This document shows positions 13,440 through 22,106 of a DNA stretch of 64,000 bases, in pieces; position 1 is the first letter of the stretch, and every line of letters starts with the position of its first letter. The notes under the pieces are model-generated. The model was not told the DNA's origin and did not search any database. It saw nothing but the letters and a program-made list of their open reading frames with translations. The stretch covers positions 12,340,501 to 12,404,500 of the forward strand of contig OY987226.1 of assembly GCA_963920705.1 (NCBI GenBank), written 5' to 3'. The position numbers were made by a program, and so were the translations under genes. Source of the DNA: Odiellus spinosus. Its lineage: Eukaryota; Arthropoda; Arachnida; Opiliones; Phalangiidae.

Positions 13440-13640
13440 TTTTAGCTTCAGGCGAGGGAGCGCGCGCGCTTTTCCATTCTCTTCCTTCCTCTCCAATCGC
13501 GCGCTTTCTCTCTTTTGGGGCGAAAGAGAGCGCGCGCTTTTCTATATATTCTCTTTCCCTCCTTTCTCTTTCGCGCCAAAAGAGAGAAAAGGAGCGAGCG
13601 AGCGCGCGCGCGAGAGAGAGAGAGGCATAGGCTTCTGGGT
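13440..13640. repeat. CG-rich segment with a 26-bp inverted repeat
   Basis: Unlike its A/T-rich surroundings, this stretch holds several GCGCGC runs. Positions 13505-13530 pair with 13564-13589 with about two mismatches around a 33-base loop. The right arm contains TTTCGCGCCAAA (13569-13580), a full E2F consensus match. GCGCGC-rich sequence flanks the arms on both sides and may extend the stem with gaps. The segment ends in (GCGA)n and (GA)n tracts. Open frames on both strands here are Ser/Arg/Glu low complexity and not credible genes. Confidence 0.6.
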
Positions 13641-14640
13641 TTTCGCGCACGTGCTGATGTTTAATGGGCCTTCCACTCTTCGTTGTTTGCGAAAATTCCA
13701 TCATACACTTCATTAATTTCTCATTCCTATGCAAATGAAGACAGGGGATTTAATGACATTTTCTATAGGAGCGAGAGAGGCCGTTACCAGAGCAAAGAAG
13801 ACCCCCTCTTCCTCCATTCCCCTACCTACTTCCTCTTTTCTCTCTCTCTCTCTTCTCTAACAGTAGTCCTATAGGTATGGGGGAAAATGTATACATATAT
13901 ACAGTCCTGAGAGCGCGCGCTAGGAAATTTTCTATATGTATGTATATATAAAAATGGTGAGGAAATTCTGCGGGACTATCTTGCCTAGCATGCCTTTCTC
14001 TCATCTCCATCCCATCCCTAGATCCTTTGCTCTTGGACTTCTCTTATACGGTCGTCCTGTATAAATAGGAAAGGGGTGTTTAGAAGGAAAGGGGGGCGCT
14101 ACCTTTACTTTATATACAACCCCCCGCCCCCTTTTTCGGCGCTTGGCGTTTGTTTGATGGCAAATATTCGGCAGGGCCTCGCACGCTAACTTATTATAAA
14201 ATTCTTTTTATTTTTTTTTATCTGGACTTTATATTAAGCTAGGGACTGAACTTTTGGCTCTACAGCTTTATAGACCCCCTCTCCCCCTTTTGAACTTTTC
14301 ATTTTATCACGAGAGTTGTAGGAATCAAAGAATTCTTTGGATTCGTTTAAGAACTGGCTGGCTTTGTCTTTTGTAATTGATTTTTCTTAGATATAATATT
14401 ATAAGAATATCCTGAATAACGATTCAAGTTGTGTTCTTAAAATATAGTTAAAACAAAGAATTCACTAAAAATTGGCTTTGTTAGACAAGAAAAAAATTAT
14501 TTTCTCCTAGCTATATTAAATATCTTAATTATTATGTTGATTAATGAATCAAATTTTATTTAATTCCTCCTGTTGTCAAAAAGGAGCAAACTTTATTTAT
14601 TCCCTGAATTGTTCAAGAACTAGTTTTGATACAAAACCTA
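13641..14640. other. Gene-free sequence
   Basis: No supported gene. It contains a CT microsatellite at about 13836-13855 and otherwise A/T-rich sequence. Confidence 0.6.
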
Positions 14641-14845
14641 TTTGATTACTTTCTATAACTTGAGAAACCAATCAAAATTAATTACGTTTAAAATACATTG
14701 TCGCTGCCTTTTAACTTTAAATCTTAAAAGTGAAATTTCTGCTTTACCCATAAATATTTTTAACTCCAAAATTTGATTACAGTTCATAGTTGAAACCAGT
14801 CAAAATTAATGAGATTTAAAATACAATGTACCCGCCCTTAAACTC
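14641..14845. repeat. Diverged direct duplication, about 75 bp, period about 128
   Basis: Positions 14641-14717 and 14771-14845 are similar in the same orientation. Shared words include TTTGATTAC, GAAACCA and TCAAAATTAAT, then TTTAAAATACA and a GCC-containing tail ending in AAACT. The copies differ by scattered substitutions and a few small gaps. They end about 140 bp left of the retrotransposon. This may be an old tandem duplication; no gene is involved. Confidence 0.6.
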
Positions 14846-14981
14846 TATTCCAATCTAAAGTTGAAAACTAAAAAAGGTTTTGAAATCTTTTTAGCTCAAA
14901 ATCGCGCGCGCATGGGCTCCTCCTTTTTTTGTGAATGACGGCACGTGAAATTCCCTAGAAGATATCAAAACTCGAGACGTT

Positions 14982-14985
14982 ACAC
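14982..14985. repeat. Left target-site duplication (ACAC)
   Basis: ACAC immediately precedes the left LTR and is repeated at 23031-23034 immediately after the right LTR. A 4-bp duplication is usual for Ty3/gypsy integration. It fixes the element ends at TG...CA. Confidence 0.8.
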
Positions 14986-15909
14986 TGAGACACTTTCTTG
15001 GTATTGATAAGAGAATTAGAAATTTAATTTAAAGGGAATATAAAATGGTTCGTTTGTCTAGGGGATTTAATAATATATTTAATAATAAGAGAGTGTCGTC
15101 ATTGGAAATGAAGGGAGATCATGATTTGAGAATTAGAATAACAAAAAAATGGTTTATTGATAATATAAATATTACGAGTCCTTAAAAACAATACACTAAA
15201 TAATTACTTAAGTACTGGCTGTTTTACCCCAATTAAAGTTTATCGACTTACAGACGCGTCTGCTCATGGCGTGAGATGCTGACCAAGATTAGGTCCGTGT
15301 GGTTGATCCAAATATGGCGTCCGATGAGTAGCGATACGAGGATGGCGGGCATCGCGTTCACTTCAGCATAATTATTTAATTCACGTATTGACGTTCACGA
15401 ATAATTATAAATAGATTAGTCCGAACGAGAGACCATTGACTTGGCGCGACCGCGAGTTTATTTTCTCCATCTTTCTTATTCTTTACTTAGTGTGACTCTA
15501 ATAGAATTCAAACTTTCTAAGTTTTTACTTATCGCGGAGTATATCACGAGTCACGACTTTTGGAACTGGTGTCCTCATCTTTTTCTGGTTACCGCGTTGC
15601 TTGGTGGCCGAAATGTTAATCTCCTATATTATATTTCTATCCCGTTCAACCTCGTGGTCTTGGGTTGCGAAACATTGCCAGGTGAATTTCGCGAGAATTC
15701 TTGTTTTTCCTTTTTGGTCAAGTTATTTTCGCGAGGGGGATTTTAAAACAGCCAGCGGGGTTTCTACCAGCCAGTTCTAACAAAGGTTCTAAGTTTCGGG
15801 GTTTGAAAAATAAACCCCAGAATATAATTTTATAAAGTACAATTGGACATAAGTGTTAAGTGAGGGCAGAAGTAAATAATTATTAGTAAGTGTTAAATAA
15901 AACGTCACA
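14986..15909 (-). repeat. 3' LTR (left copy), 924 bp
   Basis: Matches 22107-23030 at a constant offset of 7121 with no difference seen by eye. In element orientation it begins TGTGACG and ends TCTCA. AATAAA on the minus strand at 15457-15462 (TTTATT on plus) is a candidate polyadenylation signal, with another at 15153-15158. GGGGTTT (15798-15804) and AAACCCC (15812-15818) form a small hairpin near the U3 start. A 101-aa plus-strand open frame at 15441-15746 is antisense, shows no known domain and is not called a gene. Confidence 0.96.
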
Positions 15910-15910
15910 A

Positions 15911-15923
15911 CTCTCCCCCACTT
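15911..15923 (-). other. Polypurine tract
   Basis: On the minus strand this reads AAGTGGGGGAGAG, one base before the TG that opens the 3' LTR. A purine run in this position primes plus-strand DNA synthesis in LTR retroelements. Confidence 0.85.
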
Positions 15924-16221
15924 AATCTTGAGCGTCCACGCGAAACAACTTGAAATTCAAACAACAAAGAAACAAAAGAACACTAAGATCTAAGCTAAAC
16001 ATAAGATAATAAAAAAAATAAAACATTCAATTTAAGGTATACCTCACTATTTACAATGGCCAAAAATAAAACAAAGATCGTCAATGTCAGAATGACTTAC
16101 AAGAACAAATAATTTAAAACTGTAGCTAACAGTGAGAAAAAATAATAAAAACATACATATATACAAGACAATACTAGTACTAGTCAACAATAGGATACAA
16201 ATAATTAATCCTAGAAACAAA
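15924..16221 (-). other. 3' untranslated part of the retrotransposon
   Basis: Lies between the pol stop codon and the polypurine tract. A 90-codon frame (16047-16319, minus) overlaps the end of pol in another phase. It encodes one long hydrophobic stretch of Leu, Ile, Val and Phe, but has no signal peptide pattern, glycosylation cluster or cleavage site of an envelope protein. I treat it as a chance frame in T-rich DNA. Confidence 0.6.
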
Positions 16222-19200
16222 TTACGAACAAATTGCTCGCCCAGTAACTGGATTGCGAGGTCTGAGGCTACGAGACTTGTGGGGCTGTTCATTGTCGCTA
16301 ATATCGGCAGAAATCTCACTATCTTCGCTTAACGCGCTACAAGGCCTATTAATATCGGCATTCCGCTCGATTTCTAAAGGTTCTATAACCTGATTATTTT
16401 CAATGACGGAATTACTCGCGTCAGGCAATGGTTCTATGACCTGACCAAGCTCGGTCTCGGCATCACGCGCAGAAGACTGAGACTTGGTTGAAGGTTCGGT
16501 TTCACGTTCAACGTGGAGTTTCAATTCATGAATGTGAAACGTACCTTTGAGGACCCTCCCACCCTTAACACATTTAAGTCTGTAAGTTAGTGGTGAGAGT
16601 TTGTCAGCTATTATAAAGGGTCCATCCCAACGGGGAGCTAGTTTTGAGGTGAAACGAGCGCCGGCGGAGGACAAATAGTGGGTTCGCTTATAGACCAATT
16701 GGCCGATGTCATATTCAACATCGCGATGCTTTTTATTATAATACCCAGCTTGGCGGACTTGCGCGGCGGCAAGATTTTCTTGGGCTTGGGTTATAGCATT
16801 CTCCGTCTTCTCTTTAATTGCGAGGGCGTGAGAGTGTAAAGTCACGTCATTAATGACGTCCTCAGGTGACAGGGGCAAACTAATATCGGCTATAGTACGC
16901 AACTCGCGACCAAAATTAAGATAAGCGGGTGTAAAGCCAGTTGACTCCTGCGTGGCAGTTCGCAGGGCCATCGCGTATTGTTGGATTCCTAAATCCCAGT
17001 CCTGATGACTTTCCTCAACGTAAGTGGCTATCATTGTTGATAATGTGCGGTTAATTCGTTCTGTCTGGTTCGACTGGGGCGAATAGAAGGAAGTGTACCT
17101 ATTTCGTATGCCTAGAACTTTGAAAGTGTCGCGCATTATTTTCGAGACAAATTGTTTGCCGTTGTCACTGACAACTGTTAGTGGCAAACCAAAACGGGTA
17201 AATACGTGGTCTACTAACAAGTTAACTATGGGTCTTGTCGTAGCTCGGCGTAGAGGGAAAATTTCAACCCACTTGGTCATCATGTCGGTAACGACAAGGA
17301 GTTGGGTTATACCACGCCTACTAGGAGTATAGGGGCCTTTCAAATCTATTCCTATAACGCTCCATGGGTCGGTTATTTTGGCTGAACGCATAAGGCCTGC
17401 TGGGGATTGCTGGGGTACTTTGTGCCTTTGGCACGCCTCACATGAATGGACATACTCCCTAACAGCACGGGTCATACCGTCCCAAATGTATCTCTCGCGC
17501 ATGCGCCGAAGAGTTTTAAAATTGCCTAAATGTCCAGCGGACCTGACGTCATGGGTTAGTTGTAAAACTGTAGTGTAGAGTGACTTGGGAACCCAGATTT
17601 TATAATTTTCGTCTGCAGGTGCAGCGCTACGGGGAAGTCTATATAAAATGCCATTAATTAATTTGCATTGTTTAACTAACTGAGAATCATTACTAGTATC
17701 AGGCGGTAAAGGGGCGTTATTGGTCAGAAAATTTATTAAAGGGCTAAGGCGATCGTCCTTAGATTGTTCTTCTCTAAAAATATCTGGCGAGAAAGCTATA
17801 GGCTCAGGGGGTGCGGCCAATGCAACGGCGACATGTCCACTGGCTTCTGGATTCAGAACCTCTAAAGATTCTTCCTCCATGGCCACTGGTAAACGTGATA
17901 ACGCGTCCGCTATAACGTTTTTATCGCCAGGGATATGGTGCACGGTGTAATCGTAAGCCTGAAGTTTCGCATACCAACGCGCGTATTTGCCTGTAGGATC
18001 TGGTGTTTTTAAGAGCCACACGAGGGCGGAATGGTCGGTGTAAAGGTCAAAGTGGACGCCTTCAATATACGGGCGAAATTGACTAACACCCCAAACTGCA
18101 GCTAGGGCTTCCCTTTCGGTGGTACAATAATTTTTCTCGGCGTCGCTAAGCGTACGACTGGCATAACGTATAACGTGTAGTTTACCATTGCGTTTTTGTA
18201 ATAGAACTGAACCGATTGCACTATCTGAAGCGTCGGTTTCAATAATAAAAGGTTCTTTAAAATTTGGGGCAACGAGAATAGGAGCGGAAGTTAAAGTTGC
18301 CTTAAGAGCATTAAATGCGGAAGTATGGGCATTGGTCCAAACATAAGGGACATCTTTATGAAGCAGAGCTGTTAATGGGGAAGCTAGGGAAGAAAAACCT
18401 TTGATAAATCGCCTATAGTAGCTGGCCATCCCCAAGAAAGAGCGAAGAGCTTTGATATTATGTGGGGGTAATAAAGCGCTAATGGCGCGGGTTTTCTCCG
18501 GGTCAACGGATATTCCATCCGTACTAATTACGTGTCCTAACAGCTGGGTTTTATTGACGCAAAATTTGGTCTTACTAGCCTTAATGGTTAGTCCGGCGTC
18601 TGCTAAAATTTTAAAAACTTTATTTAACGTAGCTAAGTGTTCCTCAAATGTTTCTGAAATGACTACCAGGTCGTCTAAGTAAGCGCTAACACCTTCAGAT
18701 GACAGTGGTCCAAATAATCGATCTATCATCCTTTGAAAGGTCGCGGGGGCATTGGTCAACCCAAACATAAGTACTTTAGGGCGAAATAGGCCTTTGTGCG
18801 TGACGAACGCGGCTTTATCTCGGCTAGAGGGGTCAAGTGGCACTTGCCAGTAACCTGCTTTAAGATCGAGGGTTGAAATGAACTTAGGTGAGCGGATGGA
18901 GTCAAGTATATCATCAATGCGAGGGAGGGGATAGGAATCTTTAATCGTGACTTCGTTTAATGAGCGATAGTCCACGCAAAGTCTAAAGCCACCATCCTTT
19001 TTCGAGACAAGGATACAGGGGAAACTCCATGGGCCATTGCTAGGTTCAATTAAATCCTGACTAAGCATATCATAAACAATTTCGTCAATTTTTTCCTTTT
19101 TAAATGGAGAATATCGGTAGGGGGCGCGACCTATAGGGGTTGCGTCACCTGTATCAATATAATGGGTTGCTGTATTGGTTAGACCAGGCAAAGTAGCAAA

Positions 19201-19827
19201 TAAGTGTTTATGATCAGAAACAAGTTTGGTTAATTGGGACCTTTGATTGATTGAAACATTAGCTACCGATAGGGCGGTTTTTAAATCAGCTTCGTCGATT
19301 TCGACATCTGTCACGTGACATAATAGAGGAGAGCTTTGTGCCTGCTCGACTGGAACTGGTTTAGAATAAAAATCATATAATTTTGTGGGTTCATTAGAAC
19401 AAGCGTATCGCATTTCTTTGTAATTAGCTATTAAACCACATTTTTGAAGCATATCCATGCCTAAAATACATTGACAAATTAAATTGGGAACAAAATAAAC
19501 ATTATTGAATTCAGTTTTGCCAGGTAAAGAGAATTCCGCCTTTGCAGAACCAGTAGAAGTTAGGCGCGTTTTATTCGCTAGTTTAATGCCTAACTTATGC
19601 CTATTGCGATTATTATTAATTAAGATTGAACTATTTTTAAACGCTTCATTTACTAAAGTAAACGAAGACCCTGGGTCTACCAAAGCTTCACACTCTTTAC
19701 CATTAATGCTAATCTGAATCCAAGCTAATTTTGGGAGACCGGAAGTCTCGCCTGAAATATTGCCTAAGATTGGGCCTAACTTCGGTTTCCGGAGGAAGTG
19801 CCCGAATTTTTCGCTCCGGCGTTGTCG
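16222..19827 (-). CDS. Pol polyprotein: protease, reverse transcriptase, RNase H, integrase
   Basis: Makes and integrates the element's DNA copy. The frame is open from 19845 and is entered from gag by a predicted -1 shift at 19827, giving 1201 residues. The first ATG-like start (TTG at 19683) would cut off the protease N-terminus, so a separate start is unlikely. Counting from 19683 as residue 1: protease active site DPGSS at 3-7 and ILG at 73-75; reverse transcriptase about 180-400 with LDLKAGYWQ (272-280) and YLDD (335-338); RNase H about 478-598 with D483, TEREAL, TDHS and ADALSR; integrase zinc finger H711, H718, C748, C751; catalytic D780, D840, E875; GPY/F module about 1013-1035. Oddities: RFRPKVLMFGL-type sequence at 300-309 where most relatives have a MPFGL motif, and 34 rather than 35 residues between D840 and E875. 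The acidic Ser-rich tail after about 1060 has no known domain. Confidence 0.95.
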   Translation of the reverse strand, partial: RQRRSEKFGHFLRKPKLGPILGNISGETSGLPKLAWIQISINGKECEALVDPGSSFTLVNEAFKNSSILINNNRNRHKLGIKLANKTRLTSTGSAKAEFSLPGKTEFNNVYFVPNLICQCILGMDMLQKCGLIANYKEMRYACSNEPTKLYDFYSKPVPVEQAQSSPLLCHVTDVEIDEADLKTALSVANVSINQRSQLTKLVSDHKHLFATLPGLTNTATHYIDTGDATPIGRAPYRYSPFKKEKIDEIVYDMLSQDLIEPSNGPWSFPCILVSKKDGGFRLCVDYRSLNEVTIKDSYPLPRIDDILDSIRSPKFISTLDLKAGYWQVPLDPSSRDKAAFVTHKGLFRPKVLMFGLTNAPATFQRMIDRLFGPLSSEGVSAYLDDLVVISETFEEHLATLNKVFKILADAGLTIKASKTKFCVNKTQLLGHVISTDGISVDPEKTRAISALLPPHNIKALRSFLGMASYYRRFIKGFSSLASPLTALLHKDVPYVWTNAHTSAFNALKATLTSAPILVAPNFKEPFIIETDASDSAIGSVLLQKRNGKLHVIRYASRTLSDAEKNYCTTEREALAAVWGVSQFRPYIEGVHFDLYTDHSALVWLLKTPDPTGKYARWYAKLQAYDYTVHHIPGDKNVIADALSRLPVAMEEESLEVLNPEASGHVAVALAAPPEPIAFSPDIFREEQSKDDRLSPLINFLTNNAPLPPDTSNDSQLVKQCKLINGILYRLPRSAAPADENYKIWVPKSLYTTVLQLTHDVRSAGHLGNFKTLRRMRERYIWDGMTRAVREYVHSCEACQRHKVPQQSPAGLMRSAKITDPWSVIGIDLKGPYTPSRRGITQLLVVTDMMTKWVEIFPLRRATTRPIVNLLVDHVFTRFGLPLTVVSDNGKQFVSKIMRDTFKVLGIRNRYTSFYSPQSNQTERINRTLSTMIATYVEESHQDWDLGIQQYAMALRTATQESTGFTPAYLNFGRELRTIADISLPLSPEDVINDVTLHSHALAIKEKTENAITQAQENLAAAQVRQAGYYNKKHRDVEYDIGQLVYKRTHYLSSAGARFTSKLAPRWDGPFIIADKLSPLTYRLKCVKGGRVLKGTFHIHELKLHVERETEPSTKSQSSARDAETELGQVIEPLPDASNSVIENNQVIEPLEIERNADINRPCSALSEDSEISADISDNEQPHKSRSLRPRNPVTGRAICS

Positions 19828-19833
19828 TTTCCC
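19772..19833 (-). promoter_or_regulatory. Predicted -1 ribosomal frameshift signal between gag and pol
   Basis: In gag phase the heptamer G GGA AAC lies at 19833-19827 and fits X XXY YYZ. After a 7-nt spacer, CCGGAG (19819-19814) pairs perfectly with CTCCGG (19794-19789). The loop contains GGGC (19803-19800), which can pair with GCCC (19775-19772) to form an H-type pseudoknot; the second stem has only 4 bp. Slipping one base back enters pol, which is open from 19845, and gag otherwise stops at 19776. GGGAAAC is a known slippery site in retroviruses such as visna virus. Only the fold strength is uncertain. Confidence 0.8.
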
Positions 19834-21638
19834 TGGCGGGGGCGTTTAGGACAACGGGGCTTAATATGGCCTACTTCTCCGCAACCGTGACAGGTAGGGA
19901 TGAAAGGTTTAGCGTCGGCGTTTAAAGGCTTATAGCTAGATTTATAGGTAGGCCTATACGTATTCTGATTCTTGTTCTCAGAACGTTCGGGGCAAAATTT
20001 TTGGTAGTGACCTGGCCTACCACAATTCATACATGTTAATGGCGCTTTTTGAATTGAGGCAGAGGGAGCGGTATTAGACTGATTATTTTTGACAGACTCC
20101 TCTCGTGGATCTTTGGCTGCGTGTTCGGTTAAAATGGCGTCGCTTAATAACTCTCTAACGCGCGTGTACTTTTTGGTTGCCAAGGGAATTTTAATATCCT
20201 TGTGTAAATTTCGCCTAATTAATCTTAGTTGCTCACGTGGCAATAAGGGCTCAGTAAGCTTACGCATAAGGGTTAACATGGACTCTACATAATTGGTTGA
20301 GCTTTCCCTATCTTTTTGACAACGATTATGAATTTGGTCTAAAATATGCTCGTCATCTGTATCGAGCTGAAATTCGGCCGTAATGGCGGAAGAAAAATCG
20401 CTAAAACTATCAAAAGGACCCTGACCCTCGAACCATTCCCAAGCTGATCCAGTCAGCATACTAGGTACCCAACGTTTAATAAAAAGATCCTCTGGACAAT
20501 CGCGACCGGCAAGAATTTGACATAATTTTGTCAAGAAATCCTTAACGGTTAAACCATTGGCGGCGCCAGAGAAACTTGGCATTGACACAGCGGGTACCCA
20601 CGAATTTGGCAACCCTGAGTGCGAATGATGGGAATGACCTGAGCCAGGAATACTACTGGTGACAGAGAAGCCAGAGACGGAGTTAGCTAATGGGGCGACT
20701 GAATTTGCTATATTAGTGGCACCAATAATTGAATTTGCCGCGGAAATAGACGGGGAGCTAACATTTGAATTTCCCGCTAAAAGTGATGGGGCGCTATTAT
20801 TTAAATTTGGCGTTTGAACTGGAGCTATGGGCGTTTGAACAGAAACAATAGGCGTATTATTGGTTTGCGAAACCATGCTTAGGGGCAAACTCTGGGTTGG
20901 CGCACTAGTCGTTTGAACTACAGTAGGAGAAATGGGGGCGACAACCGCGTTACTTGTTTGGGAAATAACAGGAATTTGCGCGGGTGTGGCTGTAATAACA
21001 TTAGTTGAATTAGGGGGAATTTGGTTTTGGCTAGCTTGGAGTGCCGAAAGTTGATTAGCCATCAAAGTAAACTGTTGCATTAAGGCGTTAAATTGTAATT
21101 GCATCGCAATCATAGGGTCATTTGCAGGGTTAGCTATATTAGAACCTGACGATGATGGCGGATTTTGACTTAAGGGACTTTGTCCTACCGAAGCCACATT
21201 GTGGGCGGGCGGGGGGCTAGAAGTATTAGCGGGCACAATGATTTGCGCGCTAGAATTATTAGTGGGCCTAACGTTTTGCGCGCCAGAATTATTAGCGGGC
21301 ATAACGTTTTGCGCGCCAGAATTATTAATAGGCATAACGGGCGGCGCTAAACTTGGGGAAAGAGTGGGTGGCGTTAAACTAGGTATAAGAGTGGGTGGTG
21401 TTCCACTAGTGGATAAACCTGTTTGGGACATAGAGCTAGCACCTGGTACGGACGCCATTGATGAACGGTGAACTATAGAAATTTTCTTAGTTGGGGGGGT
21501 GGTTAAAGAACGCTCTATTTCTCTACGGGACGCACGCTCGTTTCTCTCAAATTGTTGAAATTCTCTGTAGCAAATTTCGCAACTATTTTGGCGACTATAT
21601 TGGGGAAAACACGTGTCGTGTTTTGAAATAAACTTCAT
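19776..21638 (-). CDS. Gag polyprotein with two zinc knuckles
   Basis: Forms the virus-like particle and binds element RNA. It is 620 residues with an ATG at 21638. Residues 7-23 hold H-x2-C-x9-C-x2-C (H7, C10, C20, C23), a possible extra zinc site followed by a basic, Glu/Arg-rich stretch. Residues 45-345 are Pro/Ser/Asn/Thr-rich and include three 11-residue repeats starting NNSGAQNV at about 105-137 (33-bp DNA repeats at 21240-21345). Residues about 175-205 could form a coiled coil. Residues about 350-505 resemble a retrotransposon capsid domain. Two CCHC knuckles follow, C536-C539-H544-C549 and C583-C586-H591-C596. Gag ends 70 nt inside the pol frame, and residue 604 is the last before the predicted shift. 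Confidence 0.93.
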   Translation of the reverse strand: MKFISKHDTCFPQYSRQNSCEICYREFQQFERNERASRREIERSLTTPPTKKISIVHRSSMASVPGASSMSQTGLSTSGTPPTLIPSLTPPTLSPSLAPPVMPINNSGAQNVMPANNSGAQNVRPTNNSSAQIIVPANTSSPPPAHNVASVGQSPLSQNPPSSSGSNIANPANDPMIAMQLQFNALMQQFTLMANQLSALQASQNQIPPNSTNVITATPAQIPVISQTSNAVVAPISPTVVQTTSAPTQSLPLSMVSQTNNTPIVSVQTPIAPVQTPNLNNSAPSLLAGNSNVSSPSISAANSIIGATNIANSVAPLANSVSGFSVTSSIPGSGHSHHSHSGLPNSWVPAVSMPSFSGAANGLTVKDFLTKLCQILAGRDCPEDLFIKRWVPSMLTGSAWEWFEGQGPFDSFSDFSSAITAEFQLDTDDEHILDQIHNRCQKDRESSTNYVESMLTLMRKLTEPLLPREQLRLIRRNLHKDIKIPLATKKYTRVRELLSDAILTEHAAKDPREESVKNNQSNTAPSASIQKAPLTCMNCGRPGHYQKFCPERSENKNQNTYRPTYKSSYKPLNADAKPFIPTCHGCGEVGHIKPRCPKRPRQGNDNAGAKNSGTSSGNRS

Positions 21639-22084
21639 GAATTGAAACTACCCAAATATATAAAAAAAATTACCAAAATATTATAGGCTTATAGTCCAAA
21701 AAAAATTTAGTAATCCTACTAATCACTAAGGATTTAAGAGAAAATAATTTCACGTATATCACTATGAAAAAATCTACTTTAACTAAACAAATACCACTAT
21801 GGATACGAATAAAAATCATCAATTGACAAACCCTACGATTAAACAAATTACACTGGCTAAATTGCCCGTATCCTACCCTTAGAAATACGTAATTAAATTA
21901 AGCGAACAATTAATCGTGGGTGGAATTAAAAATTTTTAGTTATTAATTTTAAAGCATTTCTATTCTACTCTGCGACTTAGTGAGTGACTTCGGTTTAGCC
22001 ACAATGAACATTTCTTAACAAAAAGGGGTTATTAAAATTATCTAAATAACGTTTCAAAGATTTTATAATCTGCGAGTCATGATA
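21639..22084 (-). other. 5' untranslated leader of the retrotransposon
   Basis: A/T-rich sequence between the primer-binding site and the gag ATG. It has no open frame of note. The leader of such elements usually carries the packaging and dimerisation signals, but none can be recognised here. Confidence 0.7.
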
Positions 22085-22103
22085 TCCCGGACGGAGACCC
22101 CCA
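22085..22103 (-). other. Primer-binding site, tRNA-Pro-like
   Basis: Three bases after the 5' LTR the minus strand reads TGGGGGTCTCCGTCCGGGA. It starts with TGG, complementary to a tRNA CCA end, and shares TGGGGG and CGTCCGGGA with the complement of the tRNA-Pro 3' end, but carries two extra bases between them. The position is certain; the tRNA identity is inferred. Confidence 0.75.
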
Positions 22104-22106
22104 AAA

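Noticed and set aside
13279-13734. Overlapping 145-aa and 105-aa frames on opposite strands
   Set aside because: Composed of poly-Phe from a T run and Ser/Arg/Glu low complexity from CG/GA tracts.
15441-15746. 101-aa plus-strand open frame in the LTR, repeated at 22562-22867
   Set aside because: It appears twice only because the LTR is duplicated. It is antisense to the element, with no known domain.
19681-19683. TTG at 19683 as the real pol start
   Set aside because: The frame is open upstream to 19845 and encodes the protease N-terminus, and a -1 shift site lies in the overlap.
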